From NCBI RefSeq assembly GCF_014639535.1, contig NZ_BMGA01000008.1:124001-188000 (forward strand): DNA of 64,000 bases, read 5' to 3'. The DNA comes from Flavobacterium palustre (GTDB taxonomy: Bacteria > Bacteroidota > Bacteroidia > Flavobacteriales > Flavobacteriaceae). The position numbers and the translations under genes were made by a program. Under the pieces are notes generated by a model, which was not told the origin of the DNA, did not search any database, and saw nothing but the letters and a program-made list of their open reading frames with translations. Below are positions 51,100 through 59,459 of this stretch, piece after piece (within the stretch, counting starts at the first letter, position 1; every line of letters begins with the position of its first letter).

Positions 51100-52293
51100 T
51101 TACTCGTAAGTCTCTTTATTTACTGAAGAGAAAATGTTTTGAGCATTACCTAAAATCTTTATAAATCCTTTAGCGTCTTCCGATGTCCAGGCATTGTTCA
51201 TTTCTCCGTATTGACCAAAACCAGTATTCATTAAATCATTTTCTGATTCAATTCCGTCTAATGAAAAGTGGTAAGGTTTCAATGAAACAAATACTTTTCC
51301 GTTTACTGTTTTTTGAGTATCTTCTAAGAAACTCTCAATGTTACGCATTACCGGATCCAAAAATTGACCTTCGTGGAATAACATTCCGTACCAGTTTCCT
51401 AGTTGTTCTTTCCAGTATTGTTGCCATTTTCCAAGAGTGTGTTTCTCTAATAAATGGTGTGCTTTGATGATGATTAACGGAGCAGCAGCTTCAAAACCAA
51501 CTCTTCCTTTGATTCCGATGATAGTATCACCTACGTGAATATCTCTACCAATAGCGTAAGCACCAGCTAATTTTTCTAAAGCTACAATATTGTTTGAAGG
51601 TTTGTCAGCAACTCCGTTGATAGCTACCAATTCTCCTTTTTTGAATTCCAAAGTTACTTTCTCTTCACCTTCTTTTTGTAATTGAGAAGGATAAGCTTCA
51701 CTTGGTAACGGATCTTTTGAAGTTAAAGTTTCTTTACCTCCAACAGAAGTTCCCCAAAGACCTTTATTGATAGAATATTGCGCTTTTTCCCAAGAATAAT
51801 GTACTCCGTTTTTGATTAAGTAATCTACTTCTTCCTGTCTTGATAATTTCAAGTCACGGATAGGAGTGATGATTTCGATTTCAGGAGCAATCGTTTGGAA
51901 AATTAAATCAAAACGAATTTGGTCGTTTCCTGCACCTGTACTTCCGTGAGCGATTGCAGTTGCACCAACAGATTTAGCATATTTAATTGCTTCGATAGCC
52001 TGAAAAACACGTTCAGCACTAACAGATAGTGGGTAAGTATTGTTTTTTAATACATTTCCATAAATCAAATATTTGATAGCTTTATCATAATATTTGTCTA
52101 AAATGGTAAGGTTAGCGTGTTTAGCGCTTCCTAATTCGTAGGCTCTTTTTTCAATTGCATCTAATTCTGCATCATCAAAACCTCCTGTATTAATTAATAC
52201 GGTGTGAACTTCATATCCTTGTTCATTTTTTAAATATTTAAGGCAATATGAGGTATCTAAACCTCCACTATAAGCTAATACAACTTTTTTCAT
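51100..52293 (-). CDS. argG: argininosuccinate synthase
   Basis: ATP-dependent condensation of citrulline and aspartate. 397 residues. The N-terminal P-loop KKVVLAYSGGLDTSYCLKYL (2-21) is diagnostic; further blocks are AIAHGSTGAGNDQIRFDL, IITPIRDLKLSRQEEVDYL and YSINKGLWGTSVGGKETL. Start ATG at 52293. First of the clear arginine genes after the GNAT gene, with about 90 bp between them. Free citrulline would be released by argE before this step. Confidence 0.96.
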   Translation of the reverse strand: MKKVVLAYSGGLDTSYCLKYLKNEQGYEVHTVLINTGGFDDAELDAIEKRAYELGSAKHANLTILDKYYDKAIKYLIYGNVLKNNTYPLSVSAERVFQAIEAIKYAKSVGATAIAHGSTGAGNDQIRFDLIFQTIAPEIEIITPIRDLKLSRQEEVDYLIKNGVHYSWEKAQYSINKGLWGTSVGGKETLTSKDPLPSEAYPSQLQKEGEEKVTLEFKKGELVAINGVADKPSNNIVALEKLAGAYAIGRDIHVGDTIIGIKGRVGFEAAAPLIIIKAHHLLEKHTLGKWQQYWKEQLGNWYGMLFHEGQFLDPVMRNIESFLEDTQKTVNGKVFVSLKPYHFSLDGIESENDLMNTGFGQYGEMNNAWTSEDAKGFIKILGNAQNIFSSVNKETYE

Positions 52294-52380
52294 TTTTCTT
52301 GATCTATTGGCTATCTACTAATCTGTTTTATAAGCTTCGTATTTAGCTGATTATATATAAATTTATTTTATTCGTTTTCT

Positions 52381-52998
52381 TTATTCTAAAAACAATGCTT
52401 GTTTGATTTTTTTCAATCTATTCCAAATCCTAACATTGAACGGGTGCTTAGGCGGATCTTTTGGCTTTTCGGCCGGATCGTAAAGCATACCGGTACAAAG
52501 ACACATTTTGTAGTCTTTGCTTTTTAGTATTTCAAAATTGGTACAGGTTTTACAACCGGACCAAAATGTAGGATCGCTGGTTAATTCAGAAAAAGGTACC
52601 GGTTTGTAGCCTAAGTCGGAATTAATTTTCATTACCGCTAAACCGGTAGTGATACCGAAAACCTTGGCTCCCGGATATTTTTTTAATGAATAATTAAAAA
52701 CAAAGGTTTTGATTTTTTTGGCTAAACCTAAATTTCTAAAATCAGGATGTACAATTAATCCGGAGTGAGCAACAAACTTACCATGTTGCCAACTTTCGAT
52801 ATAGCAGAAACCAGCAAAATCACCGTTTTTATCCAAAGCGATAACGGCATCCCTGTTTTCCATTTTCTTTTGGACATACTCAGGGGTTCTTTTTGCTATT
52901 CCGGTTCCTCTCAATAGGGCAGACGTTTCTATAGTATCACAAATAATTTGTGCATACTTAAAATGTTCTTCCTGAGCTATAACAATAGATATATTCAT
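52381..52998 (-). CDS. GNAT acyltransferase, candidate N-acylglutamate synthase
   Basis: A 205-residue GNAT-fold protein; VAHSGLIVHPDFRNLGLAKKIKTFVF (about 76-101) is the acyl-CoA-binding motif A. An unusual C-terminal part has four cysteines, WSGCKTCTNFEIL and YKMCLCTGMLYDP (about 147-172), suggesting metal binding. As first gene of the arginine cluster it is the best candidate to make N-acetyl- or N-succinyl-glutamate, since no classical argA or argJ is present here. That is context inference. A TAATTTTG element lies at 53081-53074, about 70 nt upstream. Confidence 0.75.
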   Translation of the reverse strand: MNISIVIAQEEHFKYAQIICDTIETSALLRGTGIAKRTPEYVQKKMENRDAVIALDKNGDFAGFCYIESWQHGKFVAHSGLIVHPDFRNLGLAKKIKTFVFNYSLKKYPGAKVFGITTGLAVMKINSDLGYKPVPFSELTSDPTFWSGCKTCTNFEILKSKDYKMCLCTGMLYDPAEKPKDPPKHPFNVRIWNRLKKIKQALFLE

Positions 52999-53073
52999 TT
53001 CAAGAGATGAATTTTGAGTTAAAAAATGTGAAATAATTATAATTCAATACTGAACCTATTTTGAAATTGACTG

Positions 53074-53081
53074 CAAAATTA
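53074..53081 (-). promoter_or_regulatory. -7 element of the arginine cluster
   Basis: TAATTTTG on the minus strand, start near 53068 and leader of about 70 nt to the GNAT gene. The nearest TTG-type -33 candidate is only 15 nt away, so the promoter is incomplete by eye. Confidence 0.4.
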
Positions 53082-53211
53082 ACATAATAAAACCAACAAG
53101 AAAAAATGTAGGAATATAAAAAGGCTAATTTTTTGCTTTTAGTAAAGGTTAATCCAATGGATAACGGCTGTAATTTCAATTTTGGTAATAATAAAATAAT
53201 GAATAATTAAA

Positions 53212-53333
53212 CGAAAAACACCTGGATACTAAGCAAGTATCCGTACTTCGGGCGAAGTAATAGCTTCGTTTAACCGTGACAAAAAGGTAATATGTGCACT
53301 TTTATAATTCATTGGTGCAAAAGTACACATATT
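53212..53333 (-). ncRNA. candidate leader or small RNA upstream of the arginine cluster
   Basis: On the minus strand TACTTTTG (53325-53318) would start transcription near 53314. An ATG at 53312 opens a 27-codon ORF ending TAG at 53229, inside a terminator: GGATACT/AGTATCC (53242-53224) followed by AGGTGTTTTT. Before it, TACTTCG/CGAAGTA (53259-53244) can pair, or CTTCG can pair instead with ACGAAG (53269-53264). A 15-bp inverted repeat (53289-53303 with 53319-53333, one mismatch) flanks the start and could be an operator. The rest of 52999-53420 shows only the element at 53074. Confidence 0.5.
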
Positions 53334-53420
53334 TTTTAAACCTAACATTGATTTGTCGTTTATTTTAACATTTCTTTACAGAGAATCCTTTTTGCGTTTA
53401 AATTATTGATATTTAAAGAC

Positions 53421-54602
53421 TTATTGGAATCGGTTTTTGGTGATAATTCCTTTTAGTTTGGATTTTAAATCTTCCCCCGTATTGTAAATCATTTGTTCGT
53501 TGCTTGGAAACGGAATCAATCTTCTGTCAAAATAAGAATAATACGCTTCGTCAGTAGCCCGTTTATCCCCCTTGTAAGTGGCGTATCCGTTAGTAAAAAC
53601 AGATTCGGCGGTTAAAGGGAATGTTTGTAATAATTGTTTGTTTTTAAAGTCAACGTAATCGATATTGGCGGTTAGCTGACATCCTTTGTATTGGTTGAAT
53701 TCATTAATTCTGATAGTAACTGTTTTAAAGTTGTCTACTTTAATAATATTTCCCTTACCGTCTTTAACAACTTTACCGTCTTTGTCTAAAAGGTTTTTCT
53801 GACCGTCTTTGATTTGTTTTTCTTTAACAAATTCCTTCTCTTTTATTTGCTCAGGACTAATGTTGATTTCTCTGAAATTCATTATTAATTGGTAGTCGTA
53901 TTTAATCCCTTTTTGAATGTTGTTATGATATACCGTCCATTTGTCGTTCATTCCCAAAGTATTAAAATCCAGTAAGTCATTTTGCAAAGCCACAGGAATC
54001 ACCATGTTTGTCTGATTACGCAAAATTACATTTACATAATAACGTCCTTTATTTAGCGCTTCTTCCTGTAGTTGTAAAGTGTTTTGATAATTAGGATTTA
54101 TTTGGTTCAAATATTCTAAATCATCATAAGCTTTTCTAATATCCATTTTATTCGGTGATTTCAATAAAGCCAGACTGTTTGCATACAAATATTTGGATAA
54201 AGCAATCTTACTGTCAACAATTTGTTTGTTGTAATTGTCGAATGGAAATTTGGCATTTTTACCTTCTTTAAGAAGTTGTAAAGGAAGCAAAGGTTTAATT
54301 TTTTCCTGACGGTTATCAAGTTGTATGTAAGTGTTGTATATTTTTTCCAGATTCGCAGGATTTTTATCCTGTTCCAGTAAATTCAAACTGTTTAAATCTC
54401 TTTCTTTGGCTTTAAAAAAGGCTTCTTCTAATAAATAAACATAATCCTGATTGCTTTTTTTGTCTTTATTGGAACGTAAATTATGGATAGCATTATCAAT
54501 AGCTTCGTCATAATTTCCTGAAGTTAACAGGTTTCTTGTTTGTTTTACACCGCAGGAAAGGATAAGGAACAAAATAGAAAGTAGGAGTAGTTGTTTTTTC
54601 AT
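53421..54602 (-). CDS. uncharacterised lipoprotein with helical repeats
   Basis: 393 residues from the ATG at 54602 (an upstream TTG at 54608 is less likely). MKKQLLLLSILFLILSCGVKQ is a lipoprotein signal with Cys in ILSCG. Residues about 25-185 are helical and TPR-like (LLTSGNYDEAIDNAIHNL, YVYLLEEAFFKAKERD, DIRKAYDDLEYLNQINPNYQNTLQL). The second half is beta-rich and includes a repetitive DGQKNLLDKDGKVVKDGKGN loop. Function unknown; the signal places it in the cell envelope. -7 box TATATTTG at 54626-54619. No partner genes adjacent. Confidence 0.8.
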   Translation of the reverse strand: MKKQLLLLSILFLILSCGVKQTRNLLTSGNYDEAIDNAIHNLRSNKDKKSNQDYVYLLEEAFFKAKERDLNSLNLLEQDKNPANLEKIYNTYIQLDNRQEKIKPLLPLQLLKEGKNAKFPFDNYNKQIVDSKIALSKYLYANSLALLKSPNKMDIRKAYDDLEYLNQINPNYQNTLQLQEEALNKGRYYVNVILRNQTNMVIPVALQNDLLDFNTLGMNDKWTVYHNNIQKGIKYDYQLIMNFREINISPEQIKEKEFVKEKQIKDGQKNLLDKDGKVVKDGKGNIIKVDNFKTVTIRINEFNQYKGCQLTANIDYVDFKNKQLLQTFPLTAESVFTNGYATYKGDKRATDEAYYSYFDRRLIPFPSNEQMIYNTGEDLKSKLKGIITKNRFQ

Positions 54603-54689
54603 TTTCAAAAATTTTGAACAAATATATTTTTTTTAAGTTAAATTGTCGAAACGAATATCATTTTAATTTTAGTTTAAATTTAAAACTAA

Positions 54690-54722
54690 AAAGCCGTCAA
54701 AAAAATAAATTTTGACGGCTTT
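54690..54722 (-). terminator. terminator of the sugar transporter gene
   Basis: A 13-bp perfect stem AAAGCCGTCAAAA (54690-54702) with TTTTGACGGCTTT (54710-54722), 24 bp past the stop. Confidence 0.88.
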
Positions 54723-54745
54723 GTTTTTAGGATATATCAGGATTT

Positions 54746-56215
54746 TTAATGTCCTCCACCTTCGGATTCGATATGGGTTATTTCTTGTTTTTTTAGAATT
54801 TTAGGGCAGTAAAAACCGTAAAAAGCCAGATAGGCAAAACCTAAAAGCGGAATAATATAAGAGAAATGAGTCCAGGAAATGCCAAAAATTCCTTCCGGGT
54901 TGCTTAAGTCAAAATCACAGATTCTTCCCTGAACTAAAGGAATTACACCGCCTCCTAAAATCATCATAATCAGAAAAGAAGAAGCTTTTCCGGTATTTTT
55001 TCCTAATCCGGCGATAGCTAAGTCGAAAATAGAAGGCCACATAATGGATAAGAACAATCCTCCGGAGATAAAAAAGAATTTAGCGATTTCTCTATCAGGA
55101 TAAATTAATCCTAAAAACATCATCACCAATCCTGAAAGACCAAAAAGCATCAATGTTTTTCCGGCATTTTTTCCGCCAATAAAGCTAATCAGAATAAAAA
55201 TTAAAATCCAGACAGGGTAGATGTAGAAAGCATTAACATCATGTTCAGCAAAAATATTAGTAGCTATGATTACCCCAAAAGCAAGGGCAGGAACAATAAA
55301 TTTAAGTGCTATGGTAGTTGTTTTTGAAGTGTTAAAAACATTTACGCCTCCGTTCCAGCGTCCAATCATCAAACTTCCCCAGTACAAAGCAATAAATGGA
55401 GGAATGGCTTCTTCCAGAATGTTTCCAAATTCGGCGGTTTTTAACAAGGCAGGAAGATTGCTTATAATGCTTACTTCGGTTCCTACATAGATGAAAATAG
55501 CAATCATTCCCAAATACAATTGTGGGTAATCTTTGATTTTAAATGCTTTACTTCCGGCTTCAATTTTTATTTCTTCTTCTTTGGCAGGATCTTCAATTTT
55601 AGAAAAAAGCATAAAAAGCGCCACTAAAATAAAGGCTAATCCCAGAATAATAAACGGTAGTTTGATGTCTTCTAATGAAAGTGTTGTTTCTTTATTGCTC
55701 CCCATCCCAAAAAGAGCAATTCCTAATAAAATAGCACCAATAGTGGTTCCGAATGAATTGACACCGCCGGCTAATGTTAAACGATGCGCTCCCGTTGTAG
55801 GGCTTCCCATTTTGATAGCTAATGGGTTGGCTACAATTTGTTGGATCGAAAATCCTAAACCAACGGTAAATAGCGCAGTTAGAAAGAACGGAAAACTTTC
55901 CATTGTTGCTGCAGGAACAAATAAAAACGAACCAAATGCAGAAAGTGTCAAACCGGCTGCCAGTGTTTTTTTGTATCCAAATTTTTGTAAAACATCTGAT
56001 TTTAGAGATACCAGAAAAAAGATGATGGAACCTACAAAATAAGCGGCATAAAATGCCCAGGCTACTAATTGCGATTGTACCTGTGACAGGGTGAATACTT
56101 TTTTAAATACCGGGATTAATATATCATTGGCAGAACCAACAAATCCCCAGAAGAAAAATACGGTTACAAGGGAAATAAATTGCCCCCATTTGGTTTGTGA
56201 ATTTTCAGAATTCAT
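54746..56215 (-). CDS. sugar MFS transporter, FucP/GluP-like
   Basis: A 489-residue inner-membrane permease with about twelve helices. It belongs to the FucP-type fucose:proton symporter and glucose/galactose transporter branch of the MFS: FFFWGFVGSANDILIPVFKKVFTLSQVQSQLVAWAFYAAYF near the N-terminus, FGYKKTLAAGLTLSAFGSFLFVPAA, LGFSIQQIVANPLAIKMGSP, HRLTLAGGVNSFGTTIGAILLG, and MWPSIFDLAIAGLGKNTGKASSFLIMMILGGGVIPLVQG late. The charged insert after helix 6 (SKIEDPAKEEEIKIEAGS) is normal for the fold. The sugar cannot be assigned. Single gene with its own terminator. Confidence 0.9.
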   Translation of the reverse strand: MNSENSQTKWGQFISLVTVFFFWGFVGSANDILIPVFKKVFTLSQVQSQLVAWAFYAAYFVGSIIFFLVSLKSDVLQKFGYKKTLAAGLTLSAFGSFLFVPAATMESFPFFLTALFTVGLGFSIQQIVANPLAIKMGSPTTGAHRLTLAGGVNSFGTTIGAILLGIALFGMGSNKETTLSLEDIKLPFIILGLAFILVALFMLFSKIEDPAKEEEIKIEAGSKAFKIKDYPQLYLGMIAIFIYVGTEVSIISNLPALLKTAEFGNILEEAIPPFIALYWGSLMIGRWNGGVNVFNTSKTTTIALKFIVPALAFGVIIATNIFAEHDVNAFYIYPVWILIFILISFIGGKNAGKTLMLFGLSGLVMMFLGLIYPDREIAKFFFISGGLFLSIMWPSIFDLAIAGLGKNTGKASSFLIMMILGGGVIPLVQGRICDFDLSNPEGIFGISWTHFSYIIPLLGFAYLAFYGFYCPKILKKQEITHIESEGGGH

Positions 56216-56663
56216 AATTTTTTAGATGTAATTTTTTGTTTTTAGTTTTTTAATGTGTAAGTAAAAGTATTTTTAAAAAATTAAATAAAAAAATAATTCC
56301 GGGAGCGAAATTGGGGCGAAGTCAACGATAACGATGTAAATGACAAAATAATCCAAATTTTTGAATAATATGACTATGTTTTTCTTATGCTACTCGAAGT
56401 CTTTTTCTTTCTTTTTTGTTTTGGGAGAGATAAAATTATTTAAAGAAATGAAGTTGTTGGCTTGTGGTTGGGGTGCGGAAAGTATTTCAATACTGAGATT
56501 GTATTGGTTTATCTGTTTGGTCGGGAAAACTTCGCATGAAAGTCGAAAAAGTATTTGAAAATAAGTAGCTTTCTTATTGTTGTGGGCAAGGGAGATATTT
56601 CCGGGCTAGTCTTTGCGTTGGATATATGTGTAGTTGGGTGTTTGTTTTTGTTAATGTTTATAA
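56216..56663. other. spacer without supported gene
   Basis: 448 bp. Two short opposed frames (56361-56558 plus, 56509-56718 minus) overlap each other, have odd composition and no promoter element, so I do not call either. No TAnnTTTG box for the transporter gene was found. Confidence 0.5.
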
Positions 56664-56912
56664 TTATTTGATATTCGGGTTTATTATATCTGAAATCTTT
56701 TTCACATCTTTCGACCAAAACTTTTTATGATCTTTTGCGAAGAAATGTACTCCGGCAACTACAAAGAACCAATTAAGGTAATCTTCCCAATTTGATTTAT
56801 TTATGAAAATAATTTTATAGAGCCAATACCAAGAGTAAATATTAAACGATAAAATATAAATAACACGTAATATCTCATTGATTTTGTATTCTGTTTGTTC
56901 GTATTTTTTCAT
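56664..56912 (-). CDS. small hypothetical membrane protein
   Basis: An 82-residue, Tyr/Trp/Ile-rich protein with two hydrophobic stretches (about 13-34, ILRVIYILSFNIYSWYWLYKIIF, and 45-58, YLNWFFVVAGVHFF) and a charged C-terminus (AKDHKKFWSKDVKKISDIINPNIK). I do not recognise it. The ATG and uninterrupted frame suggest a real gene, but base composition is very AT-rich and it stands alone between a repeat-bearing spacer and another spacer. It may be accessory. Confidence 0.45.
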   Translation of the reverse strand: MKKYEQTEYKINEILRVIYILSFNIYSWYWLYKIIFINKSNWEDYLNWFFVVAGVHFFAKDHKKFWSKDVKKISDIINPNIK

Positions 56913-57061
56913 TATAACTGAAGTTTTTTTAATAGATTTTGATGTTTATTTAAGTTTTTGAAAGTTAGTATTGCTTTCTAAAAAATTAGTGAACTAATAA
57001 TAGTTTGTAATCAAATATATCAAAATATCTTTACAAAAGTTCTTTTGAAAACAAAACGGAC

Positions 57062-57180
57062 TAAATAGCCCTGATCGAGCCGATATCCTCGTAGTGTAAC
57101 GGAGAGATAAAAGAGTCCCGATAGCTATCGGGACAGGAGGGAAGTCCTTTTGAAAATCAATACTTTCTGCTCCTAAAACC
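57062..57180 (+). repeat. structured dispersed element, copy C
   Basis: Begins CTAAATAGCCCTGAT, then CGATATCC, GAGAGATAAAAGAG, a perfect palindrome TCCCGATAGCTATCGGGA (57116-57133), CAGGAGGGAAG and ends TTCTGCTCCTAAA, in the same order as copy A. Together with the rpsA promoter it occupies the 56913-57389 spacer, which holds no gene. Confidence 0.6.
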
Positions 57181-57240
57181 AATAAAAATCACTGTTTAGC
57201 TTATTATTTAGTTTAGTTGGTGATTATCAATGAGATTTGT

Positions 57241-57271
57241 TTTGTGGTTACAGAATAATGTGTTAATTTTG
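57241..57271 (+). promoter_or_regulatory. consensus rpsA promoter
   Basis: TTTG (57241-57244), 19 nt, TAATTTTG (57264-57271): exact consensus. Start near 57277, leader about 113 nt, beginning with a CACC-TTTT-GGTG hairpin at 57275-57286. Confidence 0.8.
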
Positions 57272-57389
57272 CGCACCTTTTGGTGAAGAAGAGTTTCCTT
57301 TAGGTATCAACTAATTATATAAACACTTCTGTTGTTTTCTATCACATTAAGAAACTCAAGCGAACACAGAATACAAATTTTTTATCAGC

Positions 57390-59168
57390 ATGTCTGAACA
57401 AATTAAATCACAAGAAGAGTTTTTAGCAAATTTTAACTGGCACAACTTTGAAGAAGGTATTGATGCAGTAGATGAAAAAAACTTATTAGAGTTTGAAGAA
57501 CTAGTATCTAAAACTTTCATTTCTACTGACCAAGAAGAAGTAGTTGAAGGAGTTGTAGTTAGAATTACAGATAGAGACGTTATTGTTGATATCAATGCTA
57601 AATCTGAAGGTGTTATTTCTTTAAATGAATTCCGTTACAATCCAAACTTAAAAGTAGGTGACAAAGTAGAAGTATTAATTGACATCCGTGAGGATAAAAC
57701 AGGTCAGTTAGTATTATCTCACCGTAAAGCACGTACTATTAAGTCTTGGGATAGAGTTATTGCAGCTAATGAAACTGGAGAAATCGTTAATGGTTTCGTT
57801 AAATGCAGAACTAAAGGTGGTATGATCGTTGACGTTTTCGGAATTGAAGCGTTCTTACCAGGATCTCAAATTGACGTTAAGCCAATTAGAGACTACGATG
57901 TTTACGTAAATAAAACTATGGAATTCAAAGTGGTAAAAATCAACCACGAATTCAAAAATGTTGTTGTATCTCACAAAGCGCTTATCGAAGCTGATATCGA
58001 GGTACAGAAAAAAGAAATCATCGGTCAATTACAAAAAGGACAAGTATTAGAAGGTGTTGTTAAAAACATTACTTCTTATGGTGTGTTTATTGACTTAGGT
58101 GGTGTTGACGGATTAATCCACATTACTGACCTTTCTTGGTCAAGAATCAACCACCCATCTGAAGTTCTTGAATTAGACCAAAAATTAAACGTTGTAATCC
58201 TTGATTTCGATGATGAGAAAACAAGAATTCAATTAGGATTGAAACAATTAAACGCTCACCCATGGGATGCTTTAGATGCTAACTTAACAATTGGTGATAA
58301 AGTTTCTGGTAAAGTAGTTGTAATCGCTGATTACGGTGCATTTATCGAAGTTGCTGAAGGTGTTGAAGGTTTAATCCACGTTTCTGAAATGTCTTGGTCA
58401 ACTCACTTGCGTTCTGCTCAGGACTTCGTGAAAGTTGGAGATGTAGTTGAAGCAGTTATCTTAACTCTTGACAGAGATGACCGTAAGATGTCATTAGGTA
58501 TCAAACAATTGACTCAGGATCCATGGACTGACATTACTTCTAAATACCCAGTAGGTTCTAAACACACAGGTATCGTTAGAAACTTTACAAACTTTGGTAT
58601 TTTCGTAGAATTAGAAGAAGGAATTGATGGATTAATCTACATCTCTGACTTATCTTGGACTAAGAAAATCAAACACCCATCTGAGTTTGTAAATGTTGGT
58701 GAAAAATTAGACGTAGTTGTATTAGAATTAGATGTTGACGGACGTAAATTATCTTTAGGTCACAAACAAACTACTGCTAATCCTTGGGATCAATACGAAG
58801 ATTCTTTCGCTGTAGGAACTATCCACAACGGTGAGATTTCTGAAATCGTTGACAAAGGAGCTACTGTAGAATTCGGAGATGATATCGTTGCTTTCATTCC
58901 TACTCGTCACCTTGAAAAAGAAGACGGAAAGAAATTGAAAAAAGGTGATACTGCTGATTTCAAAGTAATCGAGTTCAACAAAGAATTCAAAAGAGTAGTT
59001 GCTTCTCATACTGCTATCTTCCGTGAAGAAGAAGAGAAAAATGTGAAAGCTGCTGCTGAAAATACTTCATCTGCATCTACTACTAATGCACCAGCTGCAA
59101 CTTTAGGAGATAACAATGATGTGTTAGCTGCTTTGAAAGCTAAAATGGAAAAATCTGAGAAAAAATAA
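57390..59168 (+). CDS. rpsA: 30S ribosomal protein S1
   Basis: A 592-residue protein with six S1 RNA-binding domains (roughly 43-115, 130-195, 212-280, 297-367, 384-454 and 471-540). Domains 3-5 are the most regular: GVVKNITSYGVFIDLGGVDGLIHITDLSW, GKVVVIADYGAFIEVAEGVEGLIHVSEMSW and GIVRNFTNFGIFVELEEGIDGLIYISDLSW. A low-complexity Ala/Ser/Thr tail ends DVLAALKAKMEKSEKK. Codon use is strongly selected, as in a highly expressed gene. It binds mRNA on the 30S subunit; in a phylum that seldom uses Shine-Dalgarno pairing this role is likely important. It has a consensus promoter, long leader and terminator. Confidence 0.97.
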   Translation: MSEQIKSQEEFLANFNWHNFEEGIDAVDEKNLLEFEELVSKTFISTDQEEVVEGVVVRITDRDVIVDINAKSEGVISLNEFRYNPNLKVGDKVEVLIDIREDKTGQLVLSHRKARTIKSWDRVIAANETGEIVNGFVKCRTKGGMIVDVFGIEAFLPGSQIDVKPIRDYDVYVNKTMEFKVVKINHEFKNVVVSHKALIEADIEVQKKEIIGQLQKGQVLEGVVKNITSYGVFIDLGGVDGLIHITDLSWSRINHPSEVLELDQKLNVVILDFDDEKTRIQLGLKQLNAHPWDALDANLTIGDKVSGKVVVIADYGAFIEVAEGVEGLIHVSEMSWSTHLRSAQDFVKVGDVVEAVILTLDRDDRKMSLGIKQLTQDPWTDITSKYPVGSKHTGIVRNFTNFGIFVELEEGIDGLIYISDLSWTKKIKHPSEFVNVGEKLDVVVLELDVDGRKLSLGHKQTTANPWDQYEDSFAVGTIHNGEISEIVDKGATVEFGDDIVAFIPTRHLEKEDGKKLKKGDTADFKVIEFNKEFKRVVASHTAIFREEEEKNVKAAAENTSSASTTNAPAATLGDNNDVLAALKAKMEKSEKK

Positions 59169-59189
59169 TTTCTTAATTTTTTAAATATA

Positions 59190-59222
59190 GAAAGCCTCGC
59201 AGAAATGTGAGGCTTTTTTTTG
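59190..59222 (+). terminator. intrinsic terminator of rpsA
   Basis: AAAGCCTC (59191-59198) pairs with GAGGCTTT (59209-59216) and is followed by a T-run. Confidence 0.9.
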
Positions 59223-59459
59223 TTCAATTATTTAAGTTTTTTTTTAGAAGAAAAGAGTTTTATGTAATTTGAGTAAGGATGCTGCGTAATTATAAGGTTT
59301 AATGGTTTTGTTTTTGAGTTTATTGAAAATATAATTTCTTAAAAATATTGACTTGAACCGTTTTTTGATGCATTTTGTCGAGTTTTTTAGATATTCTTGA
59401 TGCTTTATTTCTTACATTAGCATTGTGTTACCCCGATAATCTAATCTAAAAAGTACAGT

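Noticed and set aside
56361-56718. Two overlapping opposed short ORFs
   Set aside because: No promoter elements, mutual overlap, no recognisable domain; each could be chance in AT-rich DNA.
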